From Moniliophthora roreri (taxonomy: Eukaryota > Basidiomycota > Agaricomycetes > Agaricales > Marasmiaceae): a stretch of 64,000 bases of DNA. The stretch lies in NCBI GenBank assembly GCA_001466705.2, contig LATX02000154.1:248001-312000 (forward strand), given 5' to 3'. The position numbers and the translations under genes are program-made. Shown here piece after piece: positions 1 through 13,294 of this stretch (position 1 is its first letter; each line of letters starts with the position of its first letter). Below the pieces are notes generated by a model, which saw only the letters and a program-made list of their open reading frames with translations, was not told where the DNA came from and ran no database searches.

Positions 1-3000
1 GAAGAACTCGTACCGCACCAAAACTCGCGTCGGATGGCAAGAAACAGCCCAAGAAGAATGGCGACGTCTTGAAGGAACAAATTTCTCGCCTCGGAGGGAC
101 CGATGAAGATTATGAGCTGCTCAAGAATGTGGACGAGAACGTCGCTCCCGGAAAATCAACGGAAGATGTGAGTAATGCATATCTAGATTTTATGATCAAA
201 GTACCGACAAGATAATTCCCAGCCAAAGCTGGCTGAGGACGTTTCAAAGTTCCTAAAGGGTCTGAACTTCGATACTCTCATAGTTGAGGCTCCAAAGCGA
301 TCCGATAAACAGTCCGAAAAGGAAAAGAAGGGGGAGAAGAAATTAGACCGCACAACTCCGCGTGAAGACGAGAAGCAGACCTCTGTCGAACGCCCGGCGA
401 AAGAGAAAAAAGGGAAGAAGGGGAAGAAGGGTCAATCTAGCAGGGAAGAGACTATTGAAGAGAGCTCGAAGGTCGAACTTCCAATAGAGGATGCGCCAGA
501 ACCCGAGAAACCAAAGGTCGAGCTCCCCGAACAAGTCACTTTCAACTCGAACTTGTCCTTCGTATTCCATCCTACAGCGCAATGGTATGCTGCAGTTCCC
601 GGACTCAAATCCTCGTCAAAACCTATCCCGACAGCGACCCCTTCTCAGCTACAATCTCTCATGTCAAAAGCGGCAGAGCTTCATGTTGCAGATATCGACA
701 CATTCAAATCCTCCGCCAACAGTTCCTCACATACAGAAGCTAGTTTCCTATCCAAAATTATACAGTCTGGTACACTCTCCGATAGGCTGAGTGCACTCAC
801 GCTACTCGTACAAAGTAGCCCTGTCCATAACATCAAGGCACTAGAGACGCTGAAAGGAATGGCCGAATGCGGGAAAGGAAAAGGTGGCCGTGAGGAAAGT
901 CTCAAGGCTTTGCGGTGCATTGTAGATTGGTGGGTTGGTGGTGGTGCGCCGGGTAGGAAACTGAAGTTAGTCTTTAGATTACGATCTGAAATACAGTGTT
1001 TTTGACAATCGTCTTTTCCAGGTATTTCCGCGACCAGCCGCTCTTACATCCATCCGTGACAGATGAGCATCTCGTTTCATGGTATTTTGAAGATTGGTTG
1101 AAGAAGTTTTTCTTCTCGATACTTCAAATCCTCGAGCAATTCTCATTGGACCCACTGCAGTATGTCCGAATGCAGACACTGAGCCTCATTTTCACCCTTC
1201 TTCGCAACAAACCGGAGCAAGAACAGAATATGCTACGTTTGCTGGTCAACAAGCTGGTAAGGTCATCTCTGATCTTGTATCACCTTCGAAAGCACTGATG
1301 TCAGCCACTCAGGGTGATACAGAAAAGTCCGTCTGCTCTCGGGCTTCGTATCATATCCTTCAGCTTCTTCAAACCCATCCGTCCATGAAAAATGTCGTGG
1401 TCCGAGAAATCATCTCGTTAGTACTTCGACCTGCAGCACCAACAGCTGCTGCGACTGTTTCCGCAGCTGCGGCTGCTGTGGCGGCAGGTGTCGCGCCACT
1501 TCCCTCTCACGTCGCCAACCGTAAAATCAAGTTCTCGGACGAGGCCGATTCAGTCAGTACATCGGCTTCTGCCAAGGGCAAGACCAAGAACTCTGCACCT
1601 GAAAAGAAACCTACTAACGTTCACGCAAGATACTATGCCACCATCACTTTTAACCAGATTGTCCTCAAACCTGGTGATCGTGACGTTGCACTCAAGCTCA
1701 TTGATGTGTATTTCGAGATGTTCAAGGAGTTGCTTGGAGAGGGCAGCTCTCAGGAGGATGAAGACGGCGAAGGTCACGGCGAGGGTCCCGATAAAAAGGG
1801 GAAAGCAAAAGAAGTCCCGTTGGATAGGAAAGGTCGTGCGATGGATGGTAAACGAGGAGCAAAAACCAAAGGGAAGAAGAAAGGTAACGCAAGTAAAGGT
1901 GCTGCTGGATTCGAAGAAATCGAGGACGAGAATTCAAAACTCATCTCTGCGATTCTGACTGGTGTCAATCGGTCATTGCCATTTGCAAAGATTGATACGA
2001 ATGATGCTGGGTGGGTGGTCCTTTCGAATATGTCTGTAAGACGGTTGGCTGAATAGTGTGACGCGATTAGGTTTATGAAGCACATAGACACTCTGTTCTT
2101 GATCACTCACACCTCGACATTCAACATTTCGCTACAAGCTCTCGTCCTACTTCAACAAATATCATCCTCGATATCGGTGGATGATTCTTCAAAGCCTTCC
2201 ACAGCAGTTAGGTCGATAACAGACCGGTACTATCGAACACTCTATTCTTCACTCCACGATAACCGACTTGCCACGTCTTCGAAACAAGCAATGTATCTCA
2301 ACTTGCTCTTCAAGTCAATTAAAGCAGATGCCGGTAACTTGAATAATGAAAGGGTCAAGGCGCTCGTGAAAAGGTTTGTTCAGGTTCTGGTGTCCGGAGG
2401 TAACGGTGCCGTGGAGTTTGTTGCAGGAGGTCTCTATCTGTTGGGAGAGGTATGTTGACACGCTTTCATGCCATCCTGGGGTCTAATAGTCCTTCCAGCT
2501 CTTTAGCACAGTACCCGGTCTGCGCAGTATAACAAACGAGCCCGAAAAATCAGACGCTGAACTTTATGATCCTCGTAAACGAGATCCACAGTTCACCCAT
2601 GCGTCTTCTTCCCCTCTGTGGGAATTGGTCAGTAACATTCCATATACTACAGCTCTATCTTCGACTAATCTAATTGCTAATTCTTCTCAGACACCGTTTC
2701 TGCACCACTACCACCCGACTATATCCCTCCATGCCCGACAACTTCTCACATCCCAGCCACTTACAGCCAGTGCCGATCTATCCCTGAACACGCTATCCCA
2801 CTTCCTAGATCGATTTGTCTACAAAAATCCGAAAAAGACTTCTTCTGATGTTAATGGCACCAAAGGGAAGGGTGCCAGTGCAATGCAGCCTGCGGGTAGC
2901 GCATTGGAGGGAGTCAAATTAGTCAAGGGCGAGACACCTGCAAGTGGAGAGATGCTAATGAACGAGGAACAACTCTTGAGGAAGAAGGCTGAGGATGTTC

Positions 3001-3803
3001 CGGTTGATCAGGTATGTACAAATCTTCATGTGCGGACTCGAGTCTAACGCGTAACATTTCTGCTAGCTATTCTTCTACAAGTTCTTCCATAGGAAGCGGG
3101 AGCGCGAACAGGCAAAGATCAAGAGTGCGAAGAAGACCCGGGACAGGGACGAATTGGACTCTGACATTTCTGATTCGGATGGGGATGAGGAAATGGATTT
3201 GACTGGAGATGAAAACGACATCAAGAAATCTGCAGCAGGGACTGACGAAGATGACGGAGAGAATAGCGATTCCGAAGAAGAGGAGGTTTGGAAGGTGTGT
3301 TCTATTCGTACTGTCCATCTCGTTTTCTTTTCCAATCGATTCTACTCCAGGCGATGAAAGCAAGCATGCCAAAAGCCGATGGTGATGATGATTTGTTGGA
3401 TGCCTCTAACATGGACGATGATGATATACCGTCGGGCTTGGATGAGAGTGATGATGATGATCTGGAGGACGACGAAGATGATGCAAGTGACACATCTGAT
3501 AACGAGGAGCAGGAAGACTTAGAAGGCGGCAGCGACGACGGCCTCTCGCTAGCGGAAGGCTCAGATAACGAGGATCTTGTCCCCCTTGATGAAATTCCTC
3601 AAGGATTAATTGAGTACGACGGGTCTGATGCGAGCAGTGGGGAGGAGGAATGGCCCGGCATCAGCGGAGTGGACATAAGCAAGAAACGGAAGAGGAAGGA
3701 TGAGAGGGCAGTCAAGAGGAAGAAGGCAAGGTCCTTGCCAACATTTGCCAGTTACGAGGACTACGCGAAAATGATAGAGGATGGTCCCGAAGATGATATA
3801 TAA
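1..3803 (+). CDS. MAK21: MAK21/NOC1 ribosome biogenesis factor (CBF/Mak21 family), 5'-truncated by the window edge
   Basis: Nucleolar factor for 60S pre-ribosome assembly and export; Noc1/Mak21 acts with Noc2 on early pre-60S particles (family knowledge). The first base is already coding and no start is visible. Clear GT-AG introns include 168-222 and one ending just before [20 protein letters not shown]. The CBF-type core reads [18 protein letters not shown] followed by [19 protein letters not shown] and [10 protein letters not shown], which is typical of Mak21/CEBPZ. The region before the core is Lys-rich (runs such as [11 protein letters not shown]). The C-terminus is a long Asp/Glu tract followed by a basic [15 protein letters not shown] stretch, as expected for a nucleolar protein. 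The last exon ends with TAA at 3801-3803. The gene is convergent with the next one. Most of the protein is visible, but the N-terminus is missing. Confidence 0.9.
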
Positions 3804-4121
3804 GTTGTGTAGTACCATTTCCTTGGATACCAGTAATCTTCGATGACTTCGTCCGGACTGCTTTGAGTACTTCTCCACTCTGTCAAAGGTGCGTATCGAT
3901 AATACCTTCCCATTATCACTTAACGTGATATATTGTACATGATCTAGAGTGCACATCTTTTGATGACCAACCTGTGCGACGAGTCCTCAAACGCCGTACG
4001 TGAAGCGTACAACAATCATGAATCCTCTCAATCAAATTCCATTTTCACACTAGATTGCCTCACTGGTTTGCCAGGAAGAGGCCATTCAACAACACGGATC
4101 TAGAACATGTGTCAATTAGCT

Positions 4122-5839
4122 CTATTTCCCAAAGTACATGTGTTGACTGACCTCCCTGGCTCCATCCTTTTTTTTTCGTTGAAAGTGTACCCTATTCCGA
4201 TGCATATGTTCGTCTACGTGCTTCAACACCTCAGTCCTCCCCAAGCGGTCACACACCACTCCTGGGGTAACCGTGTCAAACCTATCCCTACTAATTCCTA
4301 CCCTTTCACTCTTCCTTGTTTCAATCTCACGAAGGTTGACTTCGAAGAAGCAATAGTCGTCGGGACACTGCCAACGGTCATTCTTAAATCGGATCTTGTT
4401 CCATTGGCAGTTTTGCCAGGCCCACCATGGGACTTTTACATCAAGGGTTCGTGAAGGTGGCGGTGAGTCAGACGAGTCGCTATACTCGGAGGAAGAAGTC
4501 ACTGTAAAGTCAGAGTCATAGTGAGCCTCGACGATTGGCTCCGGTGCTGGTGCTGGCGTGTTTGATAGCATCGATTCCCAGGTTTTCTGCACCAAATATC
4601 AGAAGAGAAAGATTCCAAGAAGTCAATGGAACGCGCCTTGACAGTCGGTTTCTGGAGGCAGTATCTCTTAATCCTTTCATCCCAATCCGCGCCAGGCCCA
4701 AATCTCGTCAAATCCACTTCATCGAGAGATTCCTTGTCATTGTCTGAGGGCCTGACTTTGTACTCCATACCCCAGGTTCTGTCCCCCAATCTTCTCTTTC
4801 TGCGTTTCACCTCCTTCATCTTTTGACAGAATTTGTACAGGCTGCGTAAATTGACGATATGGTGGTGTGACGCATTGGTGGTGATTTGCTGCGCAAGGAG
4901 CCATTCTGCATGTCTCGCAAGAATACCGGTACACTCATGCCTAGAAACATGGCAGAGGTGCCTGGTGCTCTTTGTTGTTCCTGTCACCGAGTCCTCCATG
5001 TCGGAATCCTCTGGATCAAAGATGATTCTTCGCCGGAGTGAGACCTGGCGATGATGCTCCAGCATGGAATCGATGATCCATTTGATGGTTCGTGCTTCGA
5101 CGGGAGGGTTGTTTTGCCTCGCTATTTCCCGTCTGAGGAATGCGTATAACCGCCATCGCTCAAGGTAATTGCGGCTTCTTGAGTAAGTTTCGACGTCGAG
5201 AGACTTGACGACGAAGTCTCGCTTGGAAGGATGTGCTTTGAGAACGAGGGATTCTGAGTGCTGTTCAACTGTACGCGTTGAACGGTCAAAGGACTGAGCG
5301 AAGAATGCAGAGTACTACGGATACTCACCAGTCATAAAACAAGCGGGCATATTTGTGGAAAATTTAATGTAGAGCTTCACAAGACGCTCATCTTCTGTAT
5401 CAATTTTCACCCTGTCGTACAGGCCTTTGAGCGAACGAGCACTAGCACCATGGAGGTGAGCATCGCGTTCCTTGATATCGGCATCCAAGACTGTCAGGAG
5501 CCGAGGAGTAAGCCATGATAGGCTCTTGACGACTATTATGCCGTGGAATTGAACTTCTGGCGTATCTGTGTTGCAATAGTCAACGAATTCGGTTTCGTCT
5601 AGCCTGCAGAGTCATGGCAGTCATAATCCGGATCAATTCTTATGAATGTGAAAGAATTCATGGACCCACCCAATGTTCCTGTTGGCAGCTGCATGTACCA
5701 TCCAAAGGGACTTGATGTTCAGGTCCTTTGGACCTAGAGGTTTGTTGCGAGGCTGCTGCGGATCCTTTTCACAAGGCTGAAGTGCGAAGGTTTCGTCGTA
5801 AGGCCCAAAAGGTTCTTCCAAAAGACGAGCGATTGACAT
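4122..5839 (-). CDS. Unrecognised 511-aa protein, four exons
   Basis: No family recognised. A four-exon model (5839-5670, 5603-5329, 5268-4643, 4586-4122) gives exactly 512 codons including stop, with GT-AG introns of 66, 60 and 56 nt. The start is the ATG beginning MSIARLLEEPFGPYDE; an in-frame TTG further upstream is ignored. The N-terminal half is globular (LDETEFVDYCNTDTP, IIVVKSLSWLTPRLLTVLD). The middle carries VEARTIKWIIDSMLEHHRQ and a Lys/Arg-rich segment (KEVKRRKRRLG). The tail has a Pro/Ala-Ser-rich linker, then a Trp/Cys-containing end (KVPWWAWQNCQW, WQCPDDYC). The MVHAAANRNIG segment in exon 1 resembles an ankyrin-like helix, but I would not assign a fold. It shares a short divergent promoter with ROT2 and is convergent with MAK21. 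The 56-nt intron has a weak GTCAAG donor. Confidence 0.7.
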
Positions 5840-5964
5840 GGCGCTGTGTGGATGGAACGGATTCAAGTGGATTTTGCCGGTCAAATGCCGGCACAGCTTT
5901 GGTAGACCACGTCAACTCGACTCGACTCGACTTGTTACTCTCAGTTGACTTGAAAGGACCGAAT
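5840..5964. promoter_or_regulatory. Divergent promoter, unknown gene / ROT2
   Basis: Only 125 bp separate the two divergent start codons (ATG on minus at 5839, ATG on plus at 5965), so both promoters and 5' UTRs must share this interval. It contains a direct repeat of CTCGACTCGACT near 5920. No obvious TATA box is seen. Confidence 0.5.
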
Positions 5965-8900
5965 ATGCGTTGGGTCGCGCTTTTCGGCCTTTCCCTCATA
6001 TTATCGGCACCACAAGTCTTCGCGGTCAAATCTCACGACTTCAAGACCTGTTCCCAATCCGGCTTCTGTCGCAGGGGCCGTGCACTTTCCTCACGAGCGA
6101 AGGAAGCTTCCACTTCCTGGAAATCCCCATACTCAGTAGACCCCGACTCACTTACTATCTCTTCTACAGAGGCCACTGCCAAGGCGGCAGTCAAGTCCTC
6201 TTTGTATCCCGATATCAAGTTCAGCTTGGAAGTCAGGATACATGAAGATGGGGTCGCAAGGGTTCGGATGGACGAGGTAAATGGACTGAGAAAGCGATAC
6301 GATGAAGCAGCGTCATGGGCGTTGGCTTCAGAACCAAAGATCAGCCAGACTGTCTCTTGGACCGCCGGAAAGAAGAATTTGCATGCCGTGTATGGCGCAA
6401 AGAAGGAAATTGAAGTTGTCGTGCAGTACGAGCCCCTTAGGGTGTCGATGCTTCGTAATGGCAAGGAGCAGGTCGTCCTCAACGGTCAGGGCCTACTTCA
6501 CATGGAGCATTTCCGTCACAAGGAGGAACCCAAGGAAGACACCAAGGCCGAAGAAGAGGTGACTTCAGACCAGGCTGGAGATCAAGTTGTCATGCAAGCC
6601 GAGACAAAGACTGAGAATCCTCGAGCCTGGTTTGAAGGTGAATCCGAGGATGCATTCTGGGAGGAAACGTTCTCTTCGTGGACCGACTCGAAACCAAAGG
6701 GTATGTATGTCGTACTGTGTGTTTTGAAGGCATATGTCGTCTGAATATATCAACTATTAGGTCCCGAATCTCTTTCTATTGATATATCATTCCCCAACCA
6801 CGGCACGATCTACGGAATTCCTCAGCACGCAACGAACCTTGCACTTCCCACGACAACTGGGGAAGGGGCAACGTTCACAGATCCATACCGACTCTACAAC
6901 GCCGATGTGTTCGAGTACCTCGCATCCTCTACCATGTCCCTCTATGGTTCTATTCCCGTTCTCCACGCCCACTCCGCCGATTCAACGGTGGGTATCTTCC
7001 ATGCCGTGGGCTCAGAGACGTGGATCGATGTGTCTCATGCATCGGAAAAGTCAACGGAGACGCACTGGATCTCTGAGTCAGGTATTCTGGACATATTCTT
7101 GATGCCTGGTCCCACACCGGAGGACGTCTTTGCGCAGTACGCTCGGCTCACCGGGACGACGGCCCTTCCTGCTCAATGGAGCTTGGGTTATCATCAGTGT
7201 CGTTGGAACTACGTTAGCTCAGACGACATCAGGCTGGTTCAAAAGAGGTTTGATGAAGATGATATCCCTGTGGACGTGTTCTGGCTTGATATCGAATACG
7301 CAGAAGAGCACAAATACTTTATCTGGGACAAGAAGAACTTCCCTGATCCTGTCGAGATGGCCAACGACGTGGCGGCCATTGGACGAAAGGTAAGCTCTCC
7401 GGTTCTGTTCAGCCGCGTTCTCGAGCTAATTCTGTACCCCAGATGGTCGTTATTATCGACCCTCACCTAAAGCGCACTTCAAACTACCCCGTTTATCAAG
7501 AAGCATCCGAACGTGGTCTTCTCGTCAAATCAAAGAGTGGTGAAGGTGAATATGAAGGTTGGTGCTGGAGTGGCAGTAGCTCTTGGCTCGATATGTTCAA
7601 TCCTGCGACTTGGGACTGGTACATCGGCCTATACAAGACCCAAAAGCAGTCTACGTTCTCGTGGACGGAGAGTACTACTGACGTACATATTTGGAATGAC
7701 ATGAACGAAGTGAGTTATTCTTTATTCGCAACGATTATTCATTCATTGATGATACTTTCTCTAGCCTTCGGTATTCAATGGGCCAGAGATTACCATGCCC
7801 AAGGACAACATTCACTACGGTGGCTGGGAACACCGCGATATTCACAACATCAACGGAATGCTTTTCGTATGTTATTCTTCCGACTTGCATTCTTGCTTCC
7901 CTCTGAAGTGCTGTTCCAGCATAATCTCACCTCGCAAGCCGTTGCTGCTCGTACCGACCCACCCCAGCGTCCATTTGTTCTCACCCGCTCATTTTACGCT
8001 GGCTCTCAACGATTCAGCGCCATGTGGACTGGCGACAATCTCGGAACCTGGGAGCATATGGCTGTCGGAATCAAGATGGTCTTGGCTAATGGTATTGGCG
8101 GTTTTGCATTTGCTGGATGTGAGTCTTTGCATACAGAATTGTTATTCATGCCCTCACGAAATGACAATAGCGGACGTCGGAGGATTTTTTGGAAACCCCG
8201 AGCCCGAAATGCTCGTTCGTTGGTATCAAGTCGGAGCATTTTCACCCTTCTTCCGTGCTCATGCTCACATCGACACGAAAAGACGTGAGCCATACCTACT
8301 GGACGAGCCGTACAAGGGTATGGTGAGAGACATTCTGCGTCTGAGGTATAGCATGCTACCGATTTGGTACACTGCCTTCCGAGAGACCACTGTGACTGGT
8401 CTACCCGTCGTGCGGTACGTTCTTGCTCCTCATAATTGGTCAAGTTGACTAAGTGAACCTTGCTACTCAGCCCTCACTATGTTATGTTCCCTAAGGACAA
8501 GGGTGGCTTCGAGATTGACGATCAATTCTTTGTTGGCTCTTCGGGCTTGTTGGTCAAGCCAGTAACGGAGAAGGGAGCGACAGAGGCGTCAGTGTATATT
8601 CCTGAAGACCAGGTTGGAATCTTCTCGCTCATCTACCACCGGATCACTGACATCGGCTTCAGGTATACTACGACTACTTCACTAATGAAGCCTACCGTGG
8701 CACCTCGAAGGGAAAGACTGTCACTGTTCCAGCTGTTCTACATCAGATTCCCTTGTTCATTCGTGGGGGTTCGATCCTCGCTACCCGTGAACGACCACGC
8801 AGGTCATCAACTCTCATGAAGTCGGATCCCTTCACTCTTCGTGTTGCTCTCAGCAAAACTGGTACTGCACGCGGTGATCTCTACCTCGATGATGGCATTT

Positions 8901-9280
8901 CCTACTCTTATCGCGACGGAAACTTCGTCTGGCGTGAATTTGTTGCTGAACAGCCACAGAAGAAGACACTGCGTGTCTCGAGCACGGATTTGGGCAAATC
9001 ACAGACTGCACAGGCGGTGGATGGAGTAGCGCTGACCAAATTTGATTCTGCTAATGCGTTTGCGAAGACATTGAAGGACGTGAGGGTCGAGAAGGTTGTC
9101 ATTGTTGGAATGAGTGGGAAGCCAAGTAGTGTCAAAGTAGAGGGTGGAGAAGAATTGGCTTGGGAGTACGTGCCGGGTGTCGCCGCCAGTGACAAGAAGG
9201 AAGGTGCGGCTGGCATACTTGAAATCAAAGATCCAAAAGTCCTCGTTACCAACGACTGGACAATTGTCATACAACTTTAG
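5965..9280 (+). CDS. ROT2: Glucosidase II alpha subunit (GH31)
   Basis: ER alpha-glucosidase that trims the inner alpha-1,3-linked glucoses from N-glycans after glucosidase I; part of glycoprotein quality control with a beta subunit (family knowledge). Eight exons (5965-6700, 6761-7389, 7443-7709, 7765-7866, 7920-8118, 8171-8414, 8471-8612, 8663-9280) total 979 codons with stop, close to the usual 900-970 aa. The start ATG opens a signal peptide, MRWVALFGLSLILSAPQVFA. The GH31 nucleophile motif is WNDMNE, the acid/base motif is MWTGDN, and substrate-side motifs FWLDIEY and FSPFFRAHAHIDTKRREPYL are present. The mature N-terminus starts VKSHDFKTCSQSGFC, the conserved Cys pair of GANAB-type enzymes. 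An acidic, low-complexity insert lies around residues 185-210. No ER-retention tail is visible, which fits retention through the beta subunit. Confidence 0.96.
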
Positions 9281-9420
9281 AGGTTAGAGCAATGTGCCTA
9301 TACAAAGCTGGAAATCATATACCATCATGACGCGGATATCTGCGTTTGAACGAGCGAGATCCGAAATGTATCAGAGTGCAACTAATCAAGTACTAGGAAC
9401 ATGGACGACATTAACAGTGA

Positions 9421-11077
9421 TCACCCTGCTACTCCACCACCACCTAACAGGGAACTGAATTGCGCACGCTGGACAACGATGATTACTGAATGGTTTGGTA
9501 ATGGGCATGTACAAGGTGCAACTCACCAGTTGCTGAATGGCAGCTTTTTCGTTATCAGGTAAAGCGGCGATTTGCTCTGGTGTCATTTGCAGTACCTGCA
9601 TTAGCATAGTCTGCACACCGTGTACGTGAGTCTGATACCATGATACATAAAAGTATCTTCAAACCTTATGTTGCTCAGAAACACCCGCTGCCGCAAGTGG
9701 ATCTTGTGAAGGTGGATTTTGTGAAGGTGGAGGGGTAGGCATTGGTGCTGCCGGTTTCATTGTAGGAATGACGGGACTCGGGGCGGACCCCGATGGCTGG
9801 CTTGCGGCTCCAGAGGGTGGTGTACCCATCATACCTATAGGTGGTGGCGGGGGTCGGAAGTAGGGTTGCATGTGCGGCGGGAACGGGGGTGGTGGCATTC
9901 CTGCCATGTATGGAGGCATCATGTTGGGGGGTGGGGGGTATGGATACGCGCTTGGAGGCGGGGGTTGTTGATACTGCGGTGGTGGCGGACCCCCGTTGCC
10001 AGCTCGTGACGATGGACCGGTAGCAGGTGCTGGCACTGCGCCCGTTGCATTTAGCATTCGAGTAAGAATGCTTTCGTCGACAATTCTATTCAAGAGAAGT
10101 GCTTGGAATAGGGCGTAAGCAAGCTGAGGATGGGCTACAAGAAGTGCGCGAGCTTGATCTGGATGAGTGATGACGAAGGCCTGTTGGTAGGCGACGGTCA
10201 ATGTGGCAGTCTGGTGAATTACAATGAATAATTGCGTACCTTCATATGAGCTAAAACATCCATCAAGTCCCTCTGAGGCATTGACGCCAATGTGTTACTG
10301 ATCATATCCATTGCAGTCAATCCCGGATCGAGCGCTTTGCCATGAGGAAGATTGTTGAGGAAGGCGTTGGGATCACGATTACCTCCATCGCGAGAGCCAC
10401 TGTCAACTAGTTCACCACGCACAGTCGTCTTCCCTTCCAAGAATGGGTCGGAATCGGCGAGGTCGATTCGAAGTGGCCGACCACCGACTTCGTAGCCATT
10501 CAGATTTCGCACAGCCGAATTGGCTGTTTCATGGTCTGGAGAGTGTTTTTGAGGAGTTGAGCATGGGCGTCATGAGCGAACATGCACGGTAAAATTCGAA
10601 CGAATTTTGTTGATAGTTTGAAGGCACACATTGATGTCGCGGGACAATTCATTGAGGCAAACATGGTGAATTGGGTCAGACAAACGCGCGTTTGATCACA
10701 CGAAAAGGAATTCAATGTACCCGCAAATTCGCAAAAGCCGTATCCTTTTGGTTTTCCTGTATCCCGGTCAAACACGAGTCTGTGAAAGTGCGCGAAACAG
10801 AGTTTGAGAATTATGATGTTGTAGTTGAAGAATACACCCGTAGGACTTGAACGAGTACCTAAATCCAATGACTTGTCCCACAGACTTGAAAACGTCGATT
10901 AGTTGCTCCTAATGAGAGCAGGCTTCAGTTAGGAGGTAGCTGCTTCATACCGACAATGCTAGACTCACCTCTCCCATATTGTAGGGGACATTTCCCACTT
11001 GAAACAACCACCAATCAACCTTCCAACGGTGACAGAGAACGAAGCATCTTTTGCTCACCAAAGACCACTTTGCTCAT
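9421..11077 (-). CDS. CSTF2: Cleavage stimulation factor 64 kDa subunit (CstF-64/Rna15-type)
   Basis: Nuclear pre-mRNA 3'-end processing factor that binds the U/GU-rich downstream element with its RRM. Eight exons (11077-11059, 10997-10969, 10908-10859, 10779-10721, 10535-10240, 10210-9665, 9610-9527, 9468-9421) give 377 codons with stop. RRM at residues about 4-85: RNP2 VFVGNVPYN, RNP1 KGYGFCEF, ending NGYEVGGRPLRIDLAD. The CSTF hinge follows (MDMISNTLASMPQRDLMDVL ... HPQLAYALFQALLLNRIVD), the surface that contacts CstF-77. Then comes a Pro/Gly/Met-rich low-complexity stretch of about 120 aa, and the C-terminal helical domain (QVLQMTPEQIAALPDNEKAAI). The first exon is only 19 nt (MSKVVF plus one base). 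The final 16 codons lie in a tiny last exon ending GGGGVAG. Domain order is exactly that of the family, so confidence is high. Confidence 0.93.
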
Positions 11078-11647
11078 GGCGAGCTGCTGGGCGTACGAGC
11101 AGATGAATATAGATTCAGAAGACAAGGAACAGTGTTGACCTATGTTTGTCAGCTACTCGTAGGCGCCCGTCGTGATTAAGAGCTCGTCGGACAAAAATCA
11201 CTTGTATAGAGCAGGGGTGACCGTGGATACTGCATGGACTGTACATGTTGACTTGTTGCTCCTTCGAGAGCAGAGGCTGCGCTATACTTAAAATAGGGAC
11301 CGTTGCGGCTGTGACCACTATCGCGGCGACTGGAAGTGGTGAAGTACCTGTGGTCGTTCTGCGCGTTTCAACTTTCAACACTATACCAAAGCAAGATTTT
11401 TCAGCGCGGGAACACCGCCGCTGGAAATCGCCAAAACATTGCTTCGAGTTGGCCTCGAACTGCTCGAGGGCTGTGGTCGTTGCTATGTCTGATCCTCTTC
11501 AACTACAGTACCATATGCGTGTACAGCTGGTTCACTGGATTTTGAACTAAACGAATAAATACGGGACGTTTAATCTACAATATACTAAGCCAATGAAGGG
11601 GAATCGCTGGAATTTAAGTATACCTAAGCCACAAATAATATCCGTCC
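11078..11647. other. Intergenic, no gene seen
   Basis: 570 bp between the CstF-64 start and the stop of the next minus-strand gene. ORFs on both strands are short and carry no recognisable domain. It should contain the CstF-64 promoter and the 3' UTR of the membrane-protein gene. Confidence 0.5.
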
Positions 11648-13294
11648 TCATGAATCTTGTAGGTGTTGATCCGCGTATGGAGGAGGTAGCTCTCGAACAC
11701 GGCCGGGCCCACCATCTCGGTGTTGAATAATAAGTTCTGGCTCGCCGTCATGAGTGGTACCCATTGAGGTTGTACGCGTGCCGGATCCTGAAGGCCCTGC
11801 GTTGTAATCATGACTTTTTGACCTGGAGTGGCCATCGACCGTCGAGCTGGCCATTCCAGCTTCAGCAGCTTTGGTCATCCGACGACTATACCGTCCGGTA
11901 GCACTAGATTGCGCCGATTCAGACGGGGGCCGCATTGTCGCGTTCCCGTTGTCGGAACCGTTGTACGGATCAAAAGGCGCATTTGAATAACCATGGGGCT
12001 CCGAGTCGTTGTAAGATCCACCGCCAGGAAACTTGGGAGACCTTGATCCTGCGCTATACAGAAGCGGACCTGCTCCGGTAAATGGCTTGACTGTCATATC
12101 TGTGTCATGTCCACTGAGGTCGATATCCCTAGTCTGACTTCGGCGACGGCGATAGTAGAGGAAATACCACGCCGCAATGCTGGCACCAATAAGTATGGAT
12201 GCGATTGGAGCTACGGTACCAGCAATAATGGCTGTACGTCGACGTCGATCCTGGGCCTGAGCAGCAGCCGCCTCCTGGTCTAGCTGAGCGGCATTACCAG
12301 GTCTACTGACCAGGCCAACACACTCGACATCTGAAGAGCCTTCGGGCATCATAGTTGGGGTTCCGAAAGCGTATCTCCCAGTGCTTGAGAAAAGGATCAG
12401 TAAGAGGTGGGTTATATTTGTATGTAGCTTACAGATCGTTGACGGCAGCTAGATAATTTAACCGACTTGATTAGGCCAGAATTATTGATATTTACTTTGG
12501 GCCACTTACCAATGAAAAGCTTTCCAGGATCCCCTCGATTTATGTAAGTGAAGGCGTCGTCGTTAGCCCCCAGTGTTACATTTGTAACGACCGGAGAGTT
12601 GACTTGAAGGAACGTGATATTGTATGGTTTGACTCCGCCATGAATTCTTATCCCCCAAGGATCGCACGTATTAACTGACGTGGTTACATTGGCGGAAACG
12701 GTAAAATCTGTGCTGTTTCCGCTCACGATACAGTTTGTTGATTGTCCGGCTGTAGGGGTAGGTCAATGTTGAAGAAGGGATTAGCAAAGGGCACCACATA
12801 CTGACGACAGTGTACAACTCTGGCGGTACGCCTCCAGCGGTACCCTCTGAATCGACTACACTCAAAGCCAATTGCGTTCCTACATCATTCACTGAGCAAA
12901 GCGGATAAAACGTGGCATATGGGTACTCACCAATGGGATGGTCTACCGTCCACTTGAGGTCACTCTCATTCTGACCTAAAAGCGAAATTCTCGGAGTTCC
13001 CCCAATTTCATACGCGATCATGTAGAACGGGGGTACACCTTTTGTATTGTTATTGGGATTATAAGGCTTCACAACGATGGGAAATTCGGCGCATGATGGC
13101 AAACTGGTGGAAAGGGCCTACAAGGCGTTCAGCCAAGAGTGCGAAGAAGTATCCGGAAGACCGCCCACATTATTGGAGAACTGCCACTGGAAAATCTTGT
13201 TCTTCTGGGCAGAGGAGAAACCAAGGAACAGGCTGAGGATGAGAAGGAAAGGAGAAAAAACAGGCGTAGCAGCTCTGTGACGAGCTGGGCTCAT
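11648..13294 (-). CDS. Secreted-side, single-pass membrane protein (type I topology), fungal hypothetical
   Basis: Function unknown. A six-exon model (13294-13169, 13117-12931, 12879-12802, 12749-12510, 12448-12433, 12383-11648) gives 461 codons with stop. Start MSPARHRAATPVFSPFLLIL opens a signal peptide ending near LGFSSA. The ectodomain (about residues 30-245) is beta-rich with N-glycosylation sequons (NES, NST, NVT, NIT) and paired Cys. One transmembrane helix follows, TAIIAGTVAPIASILIGASI (about 275-300), then YYRRRRSQ as the stop-transfer and a Ser/Pro/Gly-rich cytosolic tail of about 150 aa. The overall build resembles fungal wall-stress or adhesion sensors and many uncharacterised basidiomycete membrane proteins. 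A TAG at 13118-13120 falls inside the 51-nt first intron. One internal exon is only 16 nt. Confidence 0.78.

Noticed and set aside
5728..5964. N-terminal extension of ROT2 from an upstream TTG
   Set aside because: The ATG at 5965 opens a textbook signal peptide, and the upstream stretch overlaps exon 1 of the divergent gene.
8908..9270. Antisense ORFs over the last ROT2 exon
   Set aside because: Shadows of a strongly supported GH31 exon; no domain.
13118..13168. In-frame TAG in the membrane-protein gene, or an 18-nt GT...AG mini-intron
   Set aside because: A normal 51-nt GT-AG intron (13168-13118) with a branch-like CTGAAC removes the stop and keeps the frame, and the full six-exon model sums to whole codons.
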